Shown here: piece after piece, positions 17,123 to 25,218 of the stretch
How positions within the stretch are numbered: position 1 is the stretch's first letter
Layout: each line of letters starts with the position of its first letter
From: UBA12202 sp002691725
GTDB lineage: Bacteria > Pseudomonadota > Alphaproteobacteria > Puniceispirillales > UBA1172
Direction of reading: 5' to 3'
Assembly: GCA_965660675.1 (NCBI GenBank)
Contig: CBFIAU010000006.1
Span: 1-64,000, forward strand
DNA: 64,000 nucleotides
Notes under the pieces: generated by a model
Told to the model about the DNA's origin: nothing
Database searches by the model: none
What the model saw: only the letters and a program-made list of their open reading frames with translations
Position numbers and translations under genes: made by a program

Positions 17123-18217
17123 ATGCGTATTGGCGTACCTAAGGAAATTAAGAATAATGAGTTTCGTGTTGGCCTTGTTCCAGATTCGGTTAAGGAATTA
17201 ACGGATCGCGGCCATTCCGTTCTGGTAGAAACCGGCGCTGGTGCTGGCATTGGTTCAGCTGATGATGAATATAAAGCCGCGGGTGCTGAGATTGCCTCTG
17301 ATGCGGCAAGCGTTTTTGCTGATGCTGAGATGATTGTTAAGGTGAAAGAGCCGCAAGAAGTGGAATGGAAGCAGCTGCGGTCTGACCAGCTGCTTTTCAC
17401 TTATCTGCATTTGGCACCGGATCCTAAGCAAACGATCGGGTTGATGGAATCGGGCTGTACCGCGATTGCCTATGAAACGGTGACAGATCAAAATGGCGGC
17501 TTGCCGTTGCTGGCTCCGATGAGTGAGGTTGCTGGCCGTTTAGCCATCACTGAAGGGGCGTTTTATCTCAAGAAAACGGCTGGCGGTAGAGGCATATTGC
17601 TGTCGGGTGTTCCTGGTGCGGAAGCCGCTAATATTGTCATTATCGGAGGCGGCGTTGTTGGCACTAATGCGGCAAAGCTAGCCGTTGGTATGGGCGCAAG
17701 AGTGACTATTCTCGATCGGTCAGTGCCGCGGCTAAGATATTTGGATGATATCTTTGATGGTCGTCTGATAACACGCTATTCAACCGCACAGGCGATTGAA
17801 GAAAACCTTGCTACTGCTGATCTTGTTGTTGGCGCGGTTCTCGTTCCTGGTGCTGCTGCGCCTAGATTGGTGCGCCATCATCACCTTGGCATGATGCGTA
17901 ATGGCTCGGTGCTTGTTGATGTTGCTATTGACCAGGGTGGCTGTTTTGAGACGTCTAAGGCGACCACGCATGAAGACCCGATTTATGAGATTGATGGGGT
18001 TGTACATTATTGTGTGGCGAATATGCCGGGGTCAGTTCCACGCACGTCAAGCCATGCGCTGAACAATGTGACCTTGCCGTATACGCTTGCCTTGGCTGAA
18101 CATGGTGAAAAGGCGCTTGAGATGGATGAGCATCTGATGAACGGTCTTAATGTTAAGGGTGGACGCATCGTTCATCCTGCTGTCATTGAGGCTTTGGGTG
18201 AAAATCCTTCACTTTAA
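17123..18217 (+). CDS. ald: Alanine dehydrogenase
   Basis: NAD-dependent oxidative deamination of L-alanine to pyruvate and ammonia. The N-terminal MRIGVPKEIKNNEFRVGLVP is diagnostic, FTYLHLAPDPKQT near residue 92 carries the catalytic histidine region, and NIVIIGGGVVGTNAAKLAVG near residue 170 is the NAD-binding Rossmann motif. AMPGSVPRTSSHALNN-like NMPGSVPRTSSHALNNVTLP near residue 298 is the conserved closing loop. Full length at 364 aa. A G-rich run (GGGGGG) lies about 10 bases before the ATG as ribosome-binding site. Likely controlled by the divergent Lrp-family gene. Confidence 0.97.
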   Translation: MRIGVPKEIKNNEFRVGLVPDSVKELTDRGHSVLVETGAGAGIGSADDEYKAAGAEIASDAASVFADAEMIVKVKEPQEVEWKQLRSDQLLFTYLHLAPDPKQTIGLMESGCTAIAYETVTDQNGGLPLLAPMSEVAGRLAITEGAFYLKKTAGGRGILLSGVPGAEAANIVIIGGGVVGTNAAKLAVGMGARVTILDRSVPRLRYLDDIFDGRLITRYSTAQAIEENLATADLVVGAVLVPGAAAPRLVRHHHLGMMRNGSVLVDVAIDQGGCFETSKATTHEDPIYEIDGVVHYCVANMPGSVPRTSSHALNNVTLPYTLALAEHGEKALEMDEHLMNGLNVKGGRIVHPAVIEALGENPSL

Positions 18218-18262
18218 GAAGATTTTCCATCATTTTGCTCAACTTTTTATCATTTTAAGCAA

Positions 18263-18288
18263 CAAGGGGCTTGACGAAAAGCCCCTTG
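18263..18288 (+). terminator. Hairpin after ald
   Basis: CAAGGGGCTT (18263-18272) and AAGCCCCTTG (18279-18288) form a perfect 10-bp stem with a 6-base loop, 46 bases after the ald stop and before tRNA-Ala. There is no U-tract on the plus strand, so it may act as a weak terminator or processing signal. Confidence 0.5.
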
Positions 18289-18341
18289 CTGACACATAAA
18301 GACGCCTGCTGATGTTTTTTTATACATCGATGCGATTTTAA

Positions 18342-18417
18342 GGGGCTATAGCTCAGCTGGGAGAGCGCCTGCTTTGCAAGCAGGAGGTCGTCGGTTCGAT
18401 CCCGTCTAGCTCCACCA
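18342..18417 (+). tRNA. tRNA-Ala (anticodon TGC)
   Basis: Acceptor GGGGCTA (18342-18348) pairs with TAGCTCC (18407-18413, one G-U pair), then A and encoded CCA. The anticodon stem CCTGC/GCAGG holds loop TTTGCAA with TGC in the centre. D and T arms are canonical. Confidence 0.96.
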
Positions 18418-18444
18418 TTTCGCTTATTAAAGCTGGAGACGGAT

Positions 18445-18630
18445 ATGGCAGTTCCAAAGAGTAAAGTAACACGTTCCAAGCGTGGTATGCGTCGGTCACA
18501 TGACTCGATTAGTCATGATGCCTATGTCGAGGATAAGACAACAGGTGAATTGCACCGTCCACATCATATGGACCCAAAGACAGGCATGTATAAAGGCCGT
18601 CAGGTTCTTAAAGTAAAAGAACGTCTTTAA
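18445..18630 (+). CDS. rpmF: 50S ribosomal protein L32
   Basis: Small basic ribosomal protein of 61 residues beginning MAVPKSKVTRSKRGMRRSHD and containing CxxC-free central HRPHHMDPKTGMYKGRQVL, as in alphaproteobacterial L32. A clear GGAGA precedes the ATG. It lies just after tRNA-Ala and in front of hspQ. In many bacteria rpmF precedes plsX/fab genes; that arrangement is not seen here. Confidence 0.96.
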   Translation: MAVPKSKVTRSKRGMRRSHDSISHDAYVEDKTTGELHRPHHMDPKTGMYKGRQVLKVKERL

Positions 18631-18692
18631 TCGGCAAATATCATTCTTATATATAATTCATTGCTTTGCTGTTATAGCGGAGTTAGTCTTTG

Positions 18693-19049
18693 ATGGTTTT
18701 AATGATGGATAAAAAAGATAAAAAAATTAATAGTCCAGTGTTTAATATTGGAGACGTTGTGCGTCACAAACACTATCCTTTTCGGGGTGTAGTGTTTGAT
18801 GTTGACCCGGAATTCGACAATACCGAAGAATGGTATAATTCGATCCCGGCAGAGGTGCGTCCTAGCCGTGAGCAGCCTTTTTATCATTTGCTGGCTGAAA
18901 ACGAAGATAGTTTCTATACCGCTTATGTCAGTCAGCAAAATCTCGTCCCTGATGCTGAGTCAGGGCCAATAGATCATCCTGATATTACTGATTTATTTGA
19001 TGATTTTGATGGTGATCGCTATACGCCGCGGCGCTTTAGCATAAACTGA
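18693..19049 (+). CDS. hspQ: HspQ-like heat-shock/hemimethylated-DNA-binding protein
   Basis: Start chosen at ATG 18693, ten bases after GGAG; in-frame ATGs at 18702 and 18705 are alternatives. The YccV/HspQ domain is plain: FNIGDVVRHKHYPFRGVVFD near residue 13, EEWYNSIPAEVRPSREQPFY and YVSQQNLVPD. In enterobacteria HspQ is a protease-Lon specificity factor and binds hemimethylated DNA. The 118-residue product has an added acidic tail (DLFDDFDGDRY). Likely its own transcription unit. Confidence 0.88.
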   Translation: MVLMMDKKDKKINSPVFNIGDVVRHKHYPFRGVVFDVDPEFDNTEEWYNSIPAEVRPSREQPFYHLLAENEDSFYTAYVSQQNLVPDAESGPIDHPDITDLFDDFDGDRYTPRRFSIN

Positions 19050-19253
19050 TCCCTTATCCGATAAGCCATGTGCTTGCGTTACTCCGCTTCATTTTGCCTC
19101 ATCTTTTTCGTCTGAATTGCGGCAATAATTATCCATTTACCACTTGATTAAACACTAGGTATAACGATATATGTTTAATACAGACTATTTTGGTCTTATA
19201 TAAAGTTTTCTCGAGTATAACTCAGGTGTTGTTATGTGTTGCAAGGTGCTGCA

Positions 19254-19754
19254 ATGATCAGACTTAATAAAATGACTGATTACGGAACGGTGTTATTATC
19301 GGCTATGGCCAGTAATTATGCTGATAATCCGATGCGCCTGCATTCATCAGTTGAACTGGCACAACAGGCTGGCCTGACCCAGACGACGACACAGAAAATC
19401 CTTAAAGAATTAGCTGGATCAGATTTTGTTCACGCTGAACGCGGAAAATCTGGCGGCTATCGGTTGCTTCGGCCATCGGCTGATATATCTCTCATTGATA
19501 TCGTCGAAGTGTTGGAAGGCCCGATTGCTTTAACATCTTGTGTGACAACGTCGGCTTACCCTTGTTCGTCTCGACATGTCTGTTTCCTTGGTGGGAATTG
19601 GGAGAAAATTAATTCTGCCATTTCTCACGCTCTCAAAGATGTCAGCCTTGCTGATTTATGTAATCCGGAAAATATGTTTCCAGACCAAGAAGCATCAATG
19701 AATACTAATCAAACGCAATCAAAATTAACGCCGTCAGTGATGGAGGTAAAGTAG
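19254..19754 (+). CDS. Rrf2-family iron-sulfur regulator of the suf operon
   Basis: Start placed at ATG 19254 preceded by AAGGTG; an upstream in-frame TTG at 19236 is less likely. The N-terminal winged helix reads MIRLNKMTDYGTVLLSAMAS and GLTQTTTQKILKELAGSDFV, and the cluster-binding part has three cysteines (TSCVTTSAYPCSSRHVCFLG, residues 93-112), as in IscR/RirA proteins that ligate an Fe-S cluster. Its TAG stop directly abuts the sufB ATG, so it is the first gene of the operon and probably represses it when clusters are sufficient. The C-terminal tail is extended beyond IscR. Confidence 0.92.
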   Translation: MIRLNKMTDYGTVLLSAMASNYADNPMRLHSSVELAQQAGLTQTTTQKILKELAGSDFVHAERGKSGGYRLLRPSADISLIDIVEVLEGPIALTSCVTTSAYPCSSRHVCFLGGNWEKINSAISHALKDVSLADLCNPENMFPDQEASMNTNQTQSKLTPSVMEVK

Positions 19755-21206
19755 ATGTCTGCAACAGCAGAAACGGTCCGCCAAGTCGAAGAAGCCACAG
19801 GCAAGTACAAATACGGTTTTATTACCGATATTGAGGTTGATAAAGCTCCTAAAGGGCTGAGCGAAGATACTATTCGCATGATCTCGGCCAAGAAAGAGGA
19901 GCCGGAATGGATGCTGGAATGGCGTCTGAAAGCGTATCAGGTATGGCTGAAAATGGATGATCCTGATTGGGCGATGCTGAATTATCCGCCTATTGATTAT
20001 CAGGATATTCATTATTACGCCGCGCCTAAAGTGGCTGATCAGCCCAAATCCCTTGATGAGGTTGATCCTGAATTGCTTCGGACATATGAGAAGCTTGGTA
20101 TTCCGTTGCATGAACAGGAAATGCTGGCAGGGGTTGCTGTTGATGCGGTGTTTGATTCTGTATCTGTGGCGACAACGTTTCGTGAGAAACTGGCGGAGTC
20201 AGGGGTTATCTTCTGTCCGATTTCGGAGGCGATTAAAACGCATCCTGAACTGATCAAAGCCTATATTGGGTCTGTTGTTCCGCAAGGGGATAATTATTTT
20301 GCGGCATTGAACTCAGCTGTATTTACTGATGGTTCATTTGTCTATATCCCCAAAGGCGTGCGCTGTCCGATGGAGCTATCGACGTATTTCCGCATTAATG
20401 AGCAAAATACTGGCCAGTTTGAACGGACGCTTATCATTGCCGAAGAAGGCTCTTATGTGAGCTATCTTGAAGGCTGTACAGCCCCGCAACGTGATGAAAA
20501 TCAGCTTCATGCCGCGGTGGTTGAGCTGGTTACCATGGATGATGCGGAGATTAAATATTCCACTGTTCAGAACTGGTATCCCGGTGATGAGAACGGGAAA
20601 GGCGGCATTTATAATTTTGTGACCAAGCGTGGTGCTTGTCGAGGGGCAAGGTCCAAAATCTCTTGGACACAGGTCGAAACAGGGTCAGCGATTACATGGA
20701 AATATCCATCTTGTATTCTGCAAGGTGAGGGCAGTGTGGGTGAGTTTTATTCGGTTGCGGTGACCAATAACGCGCAACAAGCCGATACGGGCACAAAAAT
20801 GATCCATATTGGCGCTAATACAACCTCAACCATCATATCAAAAGGGATATCTGCTGGCCGTTCCAATAATACTTATCGCGGCTTGGTCAAGATGATGCCG
20901 GGCGCCGAAAATGCGCGTAATTTCACCCAATGCGATAGTTTGCTCGTTGGCGATCAATGTGGAGCGCATACCGTGCCTTATATTACCTCGCGCAATCCTA
21001 GCGCCAAGGTAGAGCATGAGGCAACAACGTCTCGCATATCTGAAGATCAGCTATTTTACTGTTTGCAACGCGGGATGGCGACTGAAGAAGCGGTATCGCT
21101 GATTGTTAACGGGTTCTGCAAAGAAGTCATGAAAGAATTGCCAATGGAATTCGCTGTTGAGGCACAAAAGCTCATCGGCATCTCACTTGAAGGAAGCGTA
21201 GGATAA
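19755..21206 (+). CDS. sufB: Fe-S cluster assembly protein SufB
   Basis: Scaffold subunit of the SufBC2D complex in which Fe-S clusters are built. Characteristic stretches include DWAMLNYPPIDYQDIHYYAA, SGVIFCPISEAIKTHPELIK, VYIPKGVRCPMELSTYFRIN and the C-terminal QCDSLLVGDQCGAHTVPYI plus EHEATTSRISEDQLFYCLQR. At 483 aa it is full length. It starts one base after the regulator stop and ends one base before sufC. Confidence 0.97.
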   Translation: MSATAETVRQVEEATGKYKYGFITDIEVDKAPKGLSEDTIRMISAKKEEPEWMLEWRLKAYQVWLKMDDPDWAMLNYPPIDYQDIHYYAAPKVADQPKSLDEVDPELLRTYEKLGIPLHEQEMLAGVAVDAVFDSVSVATTFREKLAESGVIFCPISEAIKTHPELIKAYIGSVVPQGDNYFAALNSAVFTDGSFVYIPKGVRCPMELSTYFRINEQNTGQFERTLIIAEEGSYVSYLEGCTAPQRDENQLHAAVVELVTMDDAEIKYSTVQNWYPGDENGKGGIYNFVTKRGACRGARSKISWTQVETGSAITWKYPSCILQGEGSVGEFYSVAVTNNAQQADTGTKMIHIGANTTSTIISKGISAGRSNNTYRGLVKMMPGAENARNFTQCDSLLVGDQCGAHTVPYITSRNPSAKVEHEATTSRISEDQLFYCLQRGMATEEAVSLIVNGFCKEVMKELPMEFAVEAQKLIGISLEGSVG

Positions 21207-21207
21207 T

Positions 21208-21960
21208 ATGCCATTACTGGAAATCAAAAATCTACATGCCTCAATCGGCGACAAGCCGATTTTGAAAGGTATAAACCTGACGATCAATCCGTCTGAAATC
21301 CATGCCATTATGGGGCCAAACGGATCAGGAAAAAGCACCTTATCTTATGTTTTGGCTGGCCGTGATGGCTATGAGGTGACTGATGGTGATATCTGTCTTG
21401 ATGGCCAATCTATCCTTGAAATGGAAGCAGATGAGCGGGCGCGTGCGGGCCTGTTTTTAGCCTTTCAGTATCCTGTTGAATTGCCGGGTGTTGGCGGTAT
21501 GAGCTTTCTGCGTGGGGCGGTCAATGCGCGCCGCATTGAGGCAGGGCTTGAAGAAATTGATCAGATTGCTTTTGTTAAAACCGTCCGGGCAGCCGCCGCC
21601 AAATTAGGGATCAAGGATGATATGCTGAAAAGAGCCGTCAATGTCGGCTTTTCTGGAGGCGAGAAAAAGCGTTATGAGATTCTTCAAATGGCGTTGCTTG
21701 AACCACGGATGGCTATTTTGGATGAAACCGATTCTGGCCTGGATGTTGATGCTTTGCGGATCGTATCGGAGGGCGTTAATGCGCTGAAAACTGATGATAT
21801 AGGGGTTTTGGTAATCACCCATTATCAGCGCCTGCTTGACTATATTATTCCTGATCATGTGCATATTCTTGCTGATGGCAAGGTCGTCAAATCTGGTGAT
21901 AAGTCGCTAGCGCTTGAGGTCGAGAGAACCGGCTATGGAGGCTTTATCGATGCCGCATGA
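21208..21960 (+). CDS. sufC: Fe-S cluster assembly ATPase SufC
   Basis: ABC-type ATPase of the SufBCD complex, soluble rather than membrane bound. Walker A is GPNGSGKSTLSYVLAG (residues 36-51); the signature region reads NVGFSGGEKKRYEILQMAL, and Walker B ILDETDSGLDVDA with the D-loop typical of SufC. Length of 250 aa is normal. The end overlaps sufD by 11 bases. Confidence 0.97.
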   Translation: MPLLEIKNLHASIGDKPILKGINLTINPSEIHAIMGPNGSGKSTLSYVLAGRDGYEVTDGDICLDGQSILEMEADERARAGLFLAFQYPVELPGVGGMSFLRGAVNARRIEAGLEEIDQIAFVKTVRAAAAKLGIKDDMLKRAVNVGFSGGEKKRYEILQMALLEPRMAILDETDSGLDVDALRIVSEGVNALKTDDIGVLVITHYQRLLDYIIPDHVHILADGKVVKSGDKSLALEVERTGYGGFIDAA

Positions 21961-23140
21961 TGTCATCAGTTTTGAGCGTTTGACGGCTGATGCATCCTCG
22001 CGCTATGCCAAAAATGGCTGGCCAAGCAGCAAGGATGAGGCATGGCGATTTACCAATATCAATGCCATTAGATCAGCGCAGTTTGCCCCGGCTGAGGCAT
22101 TACAAGGAGTGGTATCTAAAGCCCAAAATAACCTCATTCAATTTATTAATGGCGTCTATCAACCTATTGATAATGTGTCATTTAGTAAAGGTATTAATTG
22201 TGACAGCCTGTCACAGAATACGGTGCTCACATCGGCCTTGGCAGCGGCTGTTCCTGACCAGCATAAAGTCGCTGATTTCGCCCTTGCTTACGCCAAGGAT
22301 GGATTAGCCATTACAATCGATCAGCCTGTTGCTGAACCATTACAGTTGATTTTCGATTATTCAGGTGATGGTGTATCGAGCCACCCTGTGCTTGTTTTCA
22401 AGATCATGCTGGGAGCAGAGCTAACGATTTTGGAAGAGCATAAAGGCGATGGGTCGGGGCTATCGGCACCGCTTATGCTGTTTTGTTTGGAAGAAGGGGC
22501 AAGGTTAAATCATGCGCGGCGTTTGATCGAGGCGGATAGCCGATATCATTTGGGGCTTAATTTAGTCAAACAGCAAGCAAAGTCAGTTTATCATGGCGAT
22601 ATGGTCATGGCGGGCGGTGATATTAGCCGAAGCGAGACACAAGTCAGCCTGGCCGGGGCTGATGCCCAATCCTATTTGAATGCGGTGTATTTGGGGCGCG
22701 ATAAGCAAATCCGCGATGTCACCAGCAGGATTGATCATGATGCCCCAGATTGTCAGTCCTTTCAGCGTATTCATGGCGTTCTTGATAACCAGGCCAAAGC
22801 CGTCTTTCAGGGTAAGGTGAAAGTGGAAAGATACGCTCAGAAAACCGATGGCAATCAGATGAGCCGGACGCTTATTCTATCGCGTCAGGCTGAGGCTAAT
22901 ACAAAGCCAGAGCTGGAAATCTATGCTGATGATGTGACATGCTCGCACGGCGCCACCATTGGTGAGCTTGATGATGATCAGCTATTCTATTTGATGTCTC
23001 GCGGAATTAGCCAGGATGCGGCGCGCCAAATGCTGATTGAGGCTTTCTTGGTTGATGTCGTGGATGAGCTGGATGAGCCGCAACGCGAATGGCTGGTTGC
23101 ACCGATTGAACAGTGGATTAAATCAAGGGTGAGTACATGA
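21950..23140 (+). CDS. sufD: Fe-S cluster assembly protein SufD
   Basis: The ATG at 21950 is preceded by GGAGG at 21937-21941 and yields 396 aa starting MPHDVISFERLTADASSRY; the longer frame from 21914 would lie inside sufC. SufD is the partner of SufB and shares its beta-helix. Visible marks are WPSSKDEAWRFTNINAIR near the start and the C-terminal ADDVTCSHGATIGELDDDQL with FYLMSRGISQDAARQMLI. Translationally coupled to sufC and, through an ATGA overlap, to sufS. Confidence 0.95.
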   Translation: MPHDVISFERLTADASSRYAKNGWPSSKDEAWRFTNINAIRSAQFAPAEALQGVVSKAQNNLIQFINGVYQPIDNVSFSKGINCDSLSQNTVLTSALAAAVPDQHKVADFALAYAKDGLAITIDQPVAEPLQLIFDYSGDGVSSHPVLVFKIMLGAELTILEEHKGDGSGLSAPLMLFCLEEGARLNHARRLIEADSRYHLGLNLVKQQAKSVYHGDMVMAGGDISRSETQVSLAGADAQSYLNAVYLGRDKQIRDVTSRIDHDAPDCQSFQRIHGVLDNQAKAVFQGKVKVERYAQKTDGNQMSRTLILSRQAEANTKPELEIYADDVTCSHGATIGELDDDQLFYLMSRGISQDAARQMLIEAFLVDVVDELDEPQREWLVAPIEQWIKSRVST

Positions 23141-24396
23141 AACCGCAACATGCAAATGATCAAGATGGTTATGCAAATGATATTGATTGGCAGCAAATCC
23201 GCGCCGATTTTCCTATTTTGCAGCGTCAAATCCATGGCAAACCGCTGACCTATCTTGACTCGGCGGCCTCCGCGCAAAAACCGCAAATGGTGATTGATGC
23301 TATCTCTGATGCTTATAGCCAGCATTACGCGAACGTTCATCGCGGTATCCACAGGTTGAGCGAAGAAGCAACGGATAAATATGAATCATGCCGCACCAAA
23401 CTTGCCCAATTCATTAATGCTGCGTCTGCTCATGAGGTGGTGTTAACGGCAGGGGCAACGGTATCGCTTAATATCATCGCCCAATCCTATGGCGGCATGG
23501 TGCTGAATGAAGGTGATGAAGTTCTCATCTCAATCGCTGATCACCACGCCAATATTGTTCCATGGCAAATGATCTGTCAGCAGAAAGGCGCTATTTTAAG
23601 GGCAGCTCCTGTTGAGCCAGATGGTCATGTCGATATGAATAAGGTTGCTGATATGGTTAGCCATAAGACGAAAATTATCGCAATGCCGCATGTATCGAAT
23701 GTGCTTGGGACGGTTTATGATATTAAATCTCTGTCAGACTTGGCCCATGCCCATGATGCGGTCATGGTGGTTGATGGCTGTCAGGGGGCTGTTCATATGC
23801 CGGTTGATATTCAGGCATTGGGGTGTGATTTTTATGTCTTCTCAGCACATAAACTCTATGGCCCTAGCGGTATTGGCATGATGTGGGGACGGCACGACCT
23901 GCTGGCATCTATGCCGCCATTTATGGGTGGCGGGGCTATGATTGACAGGGTGACGATTGAGGCATCTACTTATGCTGATCCGCCCGAACGGTTTGAGGCT
24001 GGAACGCCGCCTATCGCCGAAGCGTTAGGGTTTGCGGCTGCTATTGATTATGTTGAGGCTATTGGCATGGATCATATTCGTGACCATGAACACGATCTCA
24101 TCACCTATGCGCATCAAAAATTATCAGCGATAGATGGGGTTAAGTTAATCGGCACGGCAGGCGCTAAATCAGGGGTTATTTCCTTTGTCATGGATTGCGC
24201 TCATCCGCATGATATATCGACCATTGTTGATCGTGCTGGAGTCGCTATCCGTGCTGGCCATCATTGCGCCCAGCCTTTGCATGATTTCCTTGATTTGCCT
24301 GCCACCGCAAGAGCGAGTGTCGGCATTTATAACTCACGCCAGGATTTTGATGTGCTGGCTGAGGCTTTGGAAAAAGTGAAGGTGATATTTGCATGA
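23137..24396 (+). CDS. sufS: Cysteine desulfurase SufS
   Basis: PLP enzyme providing sulfur from cysteine for cluster assembly. Class V aminotransferase features: YLDSAASAQKPQMVIDAI near residue 34, the PLP lysine in FSAHKLYGPSGIG (residue 239), and the active-site cysteine in IRAGHHCAQPLHDFL (residue 377), in the group II (SufS) setting. Full length at 419 aa. No SufE or SufU sulfur acceptor gene is found in the operon. ATGA overlaps occur at both ends. Confidence 0.96.
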   Translation: MKPQHANDQDGYANDIDWQQIRADFPILQRQIHGKPLTYLDSAASAQKPQMVIDAISDAYSQHYANVHRGIHRLSEEATDKYESCRTKLAQFINAASAHEVVLTAGATVSLNIIAQSYGGMVLNEGDEVLISIADHHANIVPWQMICQQKGAILRAAPVEPDGHVDMNKVADMVSHKTKIIAMPHVSNVLGTVYDIKSLSDLAHAHDAVMVVDGCQGAVHMPVDIQALGCDFYVFSAHKLYGPSGIGMMWGRHDLLASMPPFMGGGAMIDRVTIEASTYADPPERFEAGTPPIAEALGFAAAIDYVEAIGMDHIRDHEHDLITYAHQKLSAIDGVKLIGTAGAKSGVISFVMDCAHPHDISTIVDRAGVAIRAGHHCAQPLHDFLDLPATARASVGIYNSRQDFDVLAEALEKVKVIFA

Positions 24397-24812
24397 CGGC
24401 TGACCATCTCACCTTGCATGATTTTATGCCTGATGGTGTTGGGCAAGCAACAACCGATGGCTATATTGCGCGTTCGGGTGAGCCGTTTTCCAACCCTGAA
24501 CAGGCGAAAAAAGTGCCTGTTATTGATGTTGTCGATGCCTTATCAACGGTCTTTGATCCGGAAATACCGGTTAACATCTATGAGCTAGGGCTTATATATG
24601 ATATTGAAGCAAAAGATAATGGTGATGTGTATATCACGATGTCGCTCACCGCTCCGGGCTGTCCTGTTGCCGGAATATTGCCGAAACAAGCGGCCGATGC
24701 TGTGGCTAAGCTTGATCATGTTGGCTGTGTAGAAGTCGAATTGGTTTGGGATCCGCCCTGGACAAAAGACCGAATGAGCGATGATGCCAGAATGGCATTA
24801 GATTTGTGGTAG
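24393..24812 (+). CDS. sufT: SUF-associated MIP18/DUF59 protein SufT
   Basis: A 139-residue protein whose last 100 residues form the MIP18/DUF59 fold: VFDPEIPVNIYELGLIYDIE, MSLTAPGCPVAGILPKQ and VELVWDPPWTKDRMSDDAR. In the SUF context this is the SufT-type maturation factor that helps deliver Fe-S clusters to targets. The ca. 40-residue N-terminal extension lacks recognisable motifs. ATGA overlap with sufS makes it an operon member. Confidence 0.92.
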   Translation: MTADHLTLHDFMPDGVGQATTDGYIARSGEPFSNPEQAKKVPVIDVVDALSTVFDPEIPVNIYELGLIYDIEAKDNGDVYITMSLTAPGCPVAGILPKQAADAVAKLDHVGCVEVELVWDPPWTKDRMSDDARMALDLW

Positions 24813-24834
24813 GGAGATAAGGTGAGGGAAAAAC

Positions 24835-25188
24835 ATGTTTTCATCTGATAAACCGATTATTACCCTGACAGATCGGGCAACCCAACATATTCAGATGTTG
24901 ATGGATGCAGGGTCTAGTGATGTTATGGGGATACGTGTAGGCATTAAAACCGCCGGCTGTTCGGGCATGAAATATCATGTTGAATACGCCAAGGATCAAA
25001 AGCCATTTGAGGATAGTATCAGCGTCAATGGTGTCACTGTATTGATTGATCCCGCCGCCGTCATGTTTCTAATCGGTTCAGAAATGGACTGGCAAGAAGA
25101 CAAATTTTCATCTGGATTTGTGTTCAATAATCCAAACGAAACCGCCCGTTGTGGATGTGGTGAGAGCTTTTCTGTCGAAGCCACATAG
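24835..25188 (+). CDS. sufA: A-type Fe-S carrier SufA/ErpA-like
   Basis: HesB/IscA-family carrier protein of 117 residues. The three conserved cysteines are seen in KTAGCSGMKYHVEYA (near residue 43) and TARCGCGESFSVEAT at the C-terminus (C-x-C), with FNNPNETARCGCGESF diagnostic. It would accept clusters from SufBCD and pass them to apoproteins. It lies 22 bases after sufT behind GGGAAA. Confidence 0.94.
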   Translation: MFSSDKPIITLTDRATQHIQMLMDAGSSDVMGIRVGIKTAGCSGMKYHVEYAKDQKPFEDSISVNGVTVLIDPAAVMFLIGSEMDWQEDKFSSGFVFNNPNETARCGCGESFSVEAT

Positions 25189-25218
25189 TCGTTTCAATTT
25201 ATATTAAAGGAAAACAAA

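Noticed and set aside
18342..18417. Functional link between tRNA-Ala and the preceding alanine dehydrogenase gene.
   Set aside because: A hairpin separates them and tRNA genes are placed independently; no leader or regulatory coupling is visible.
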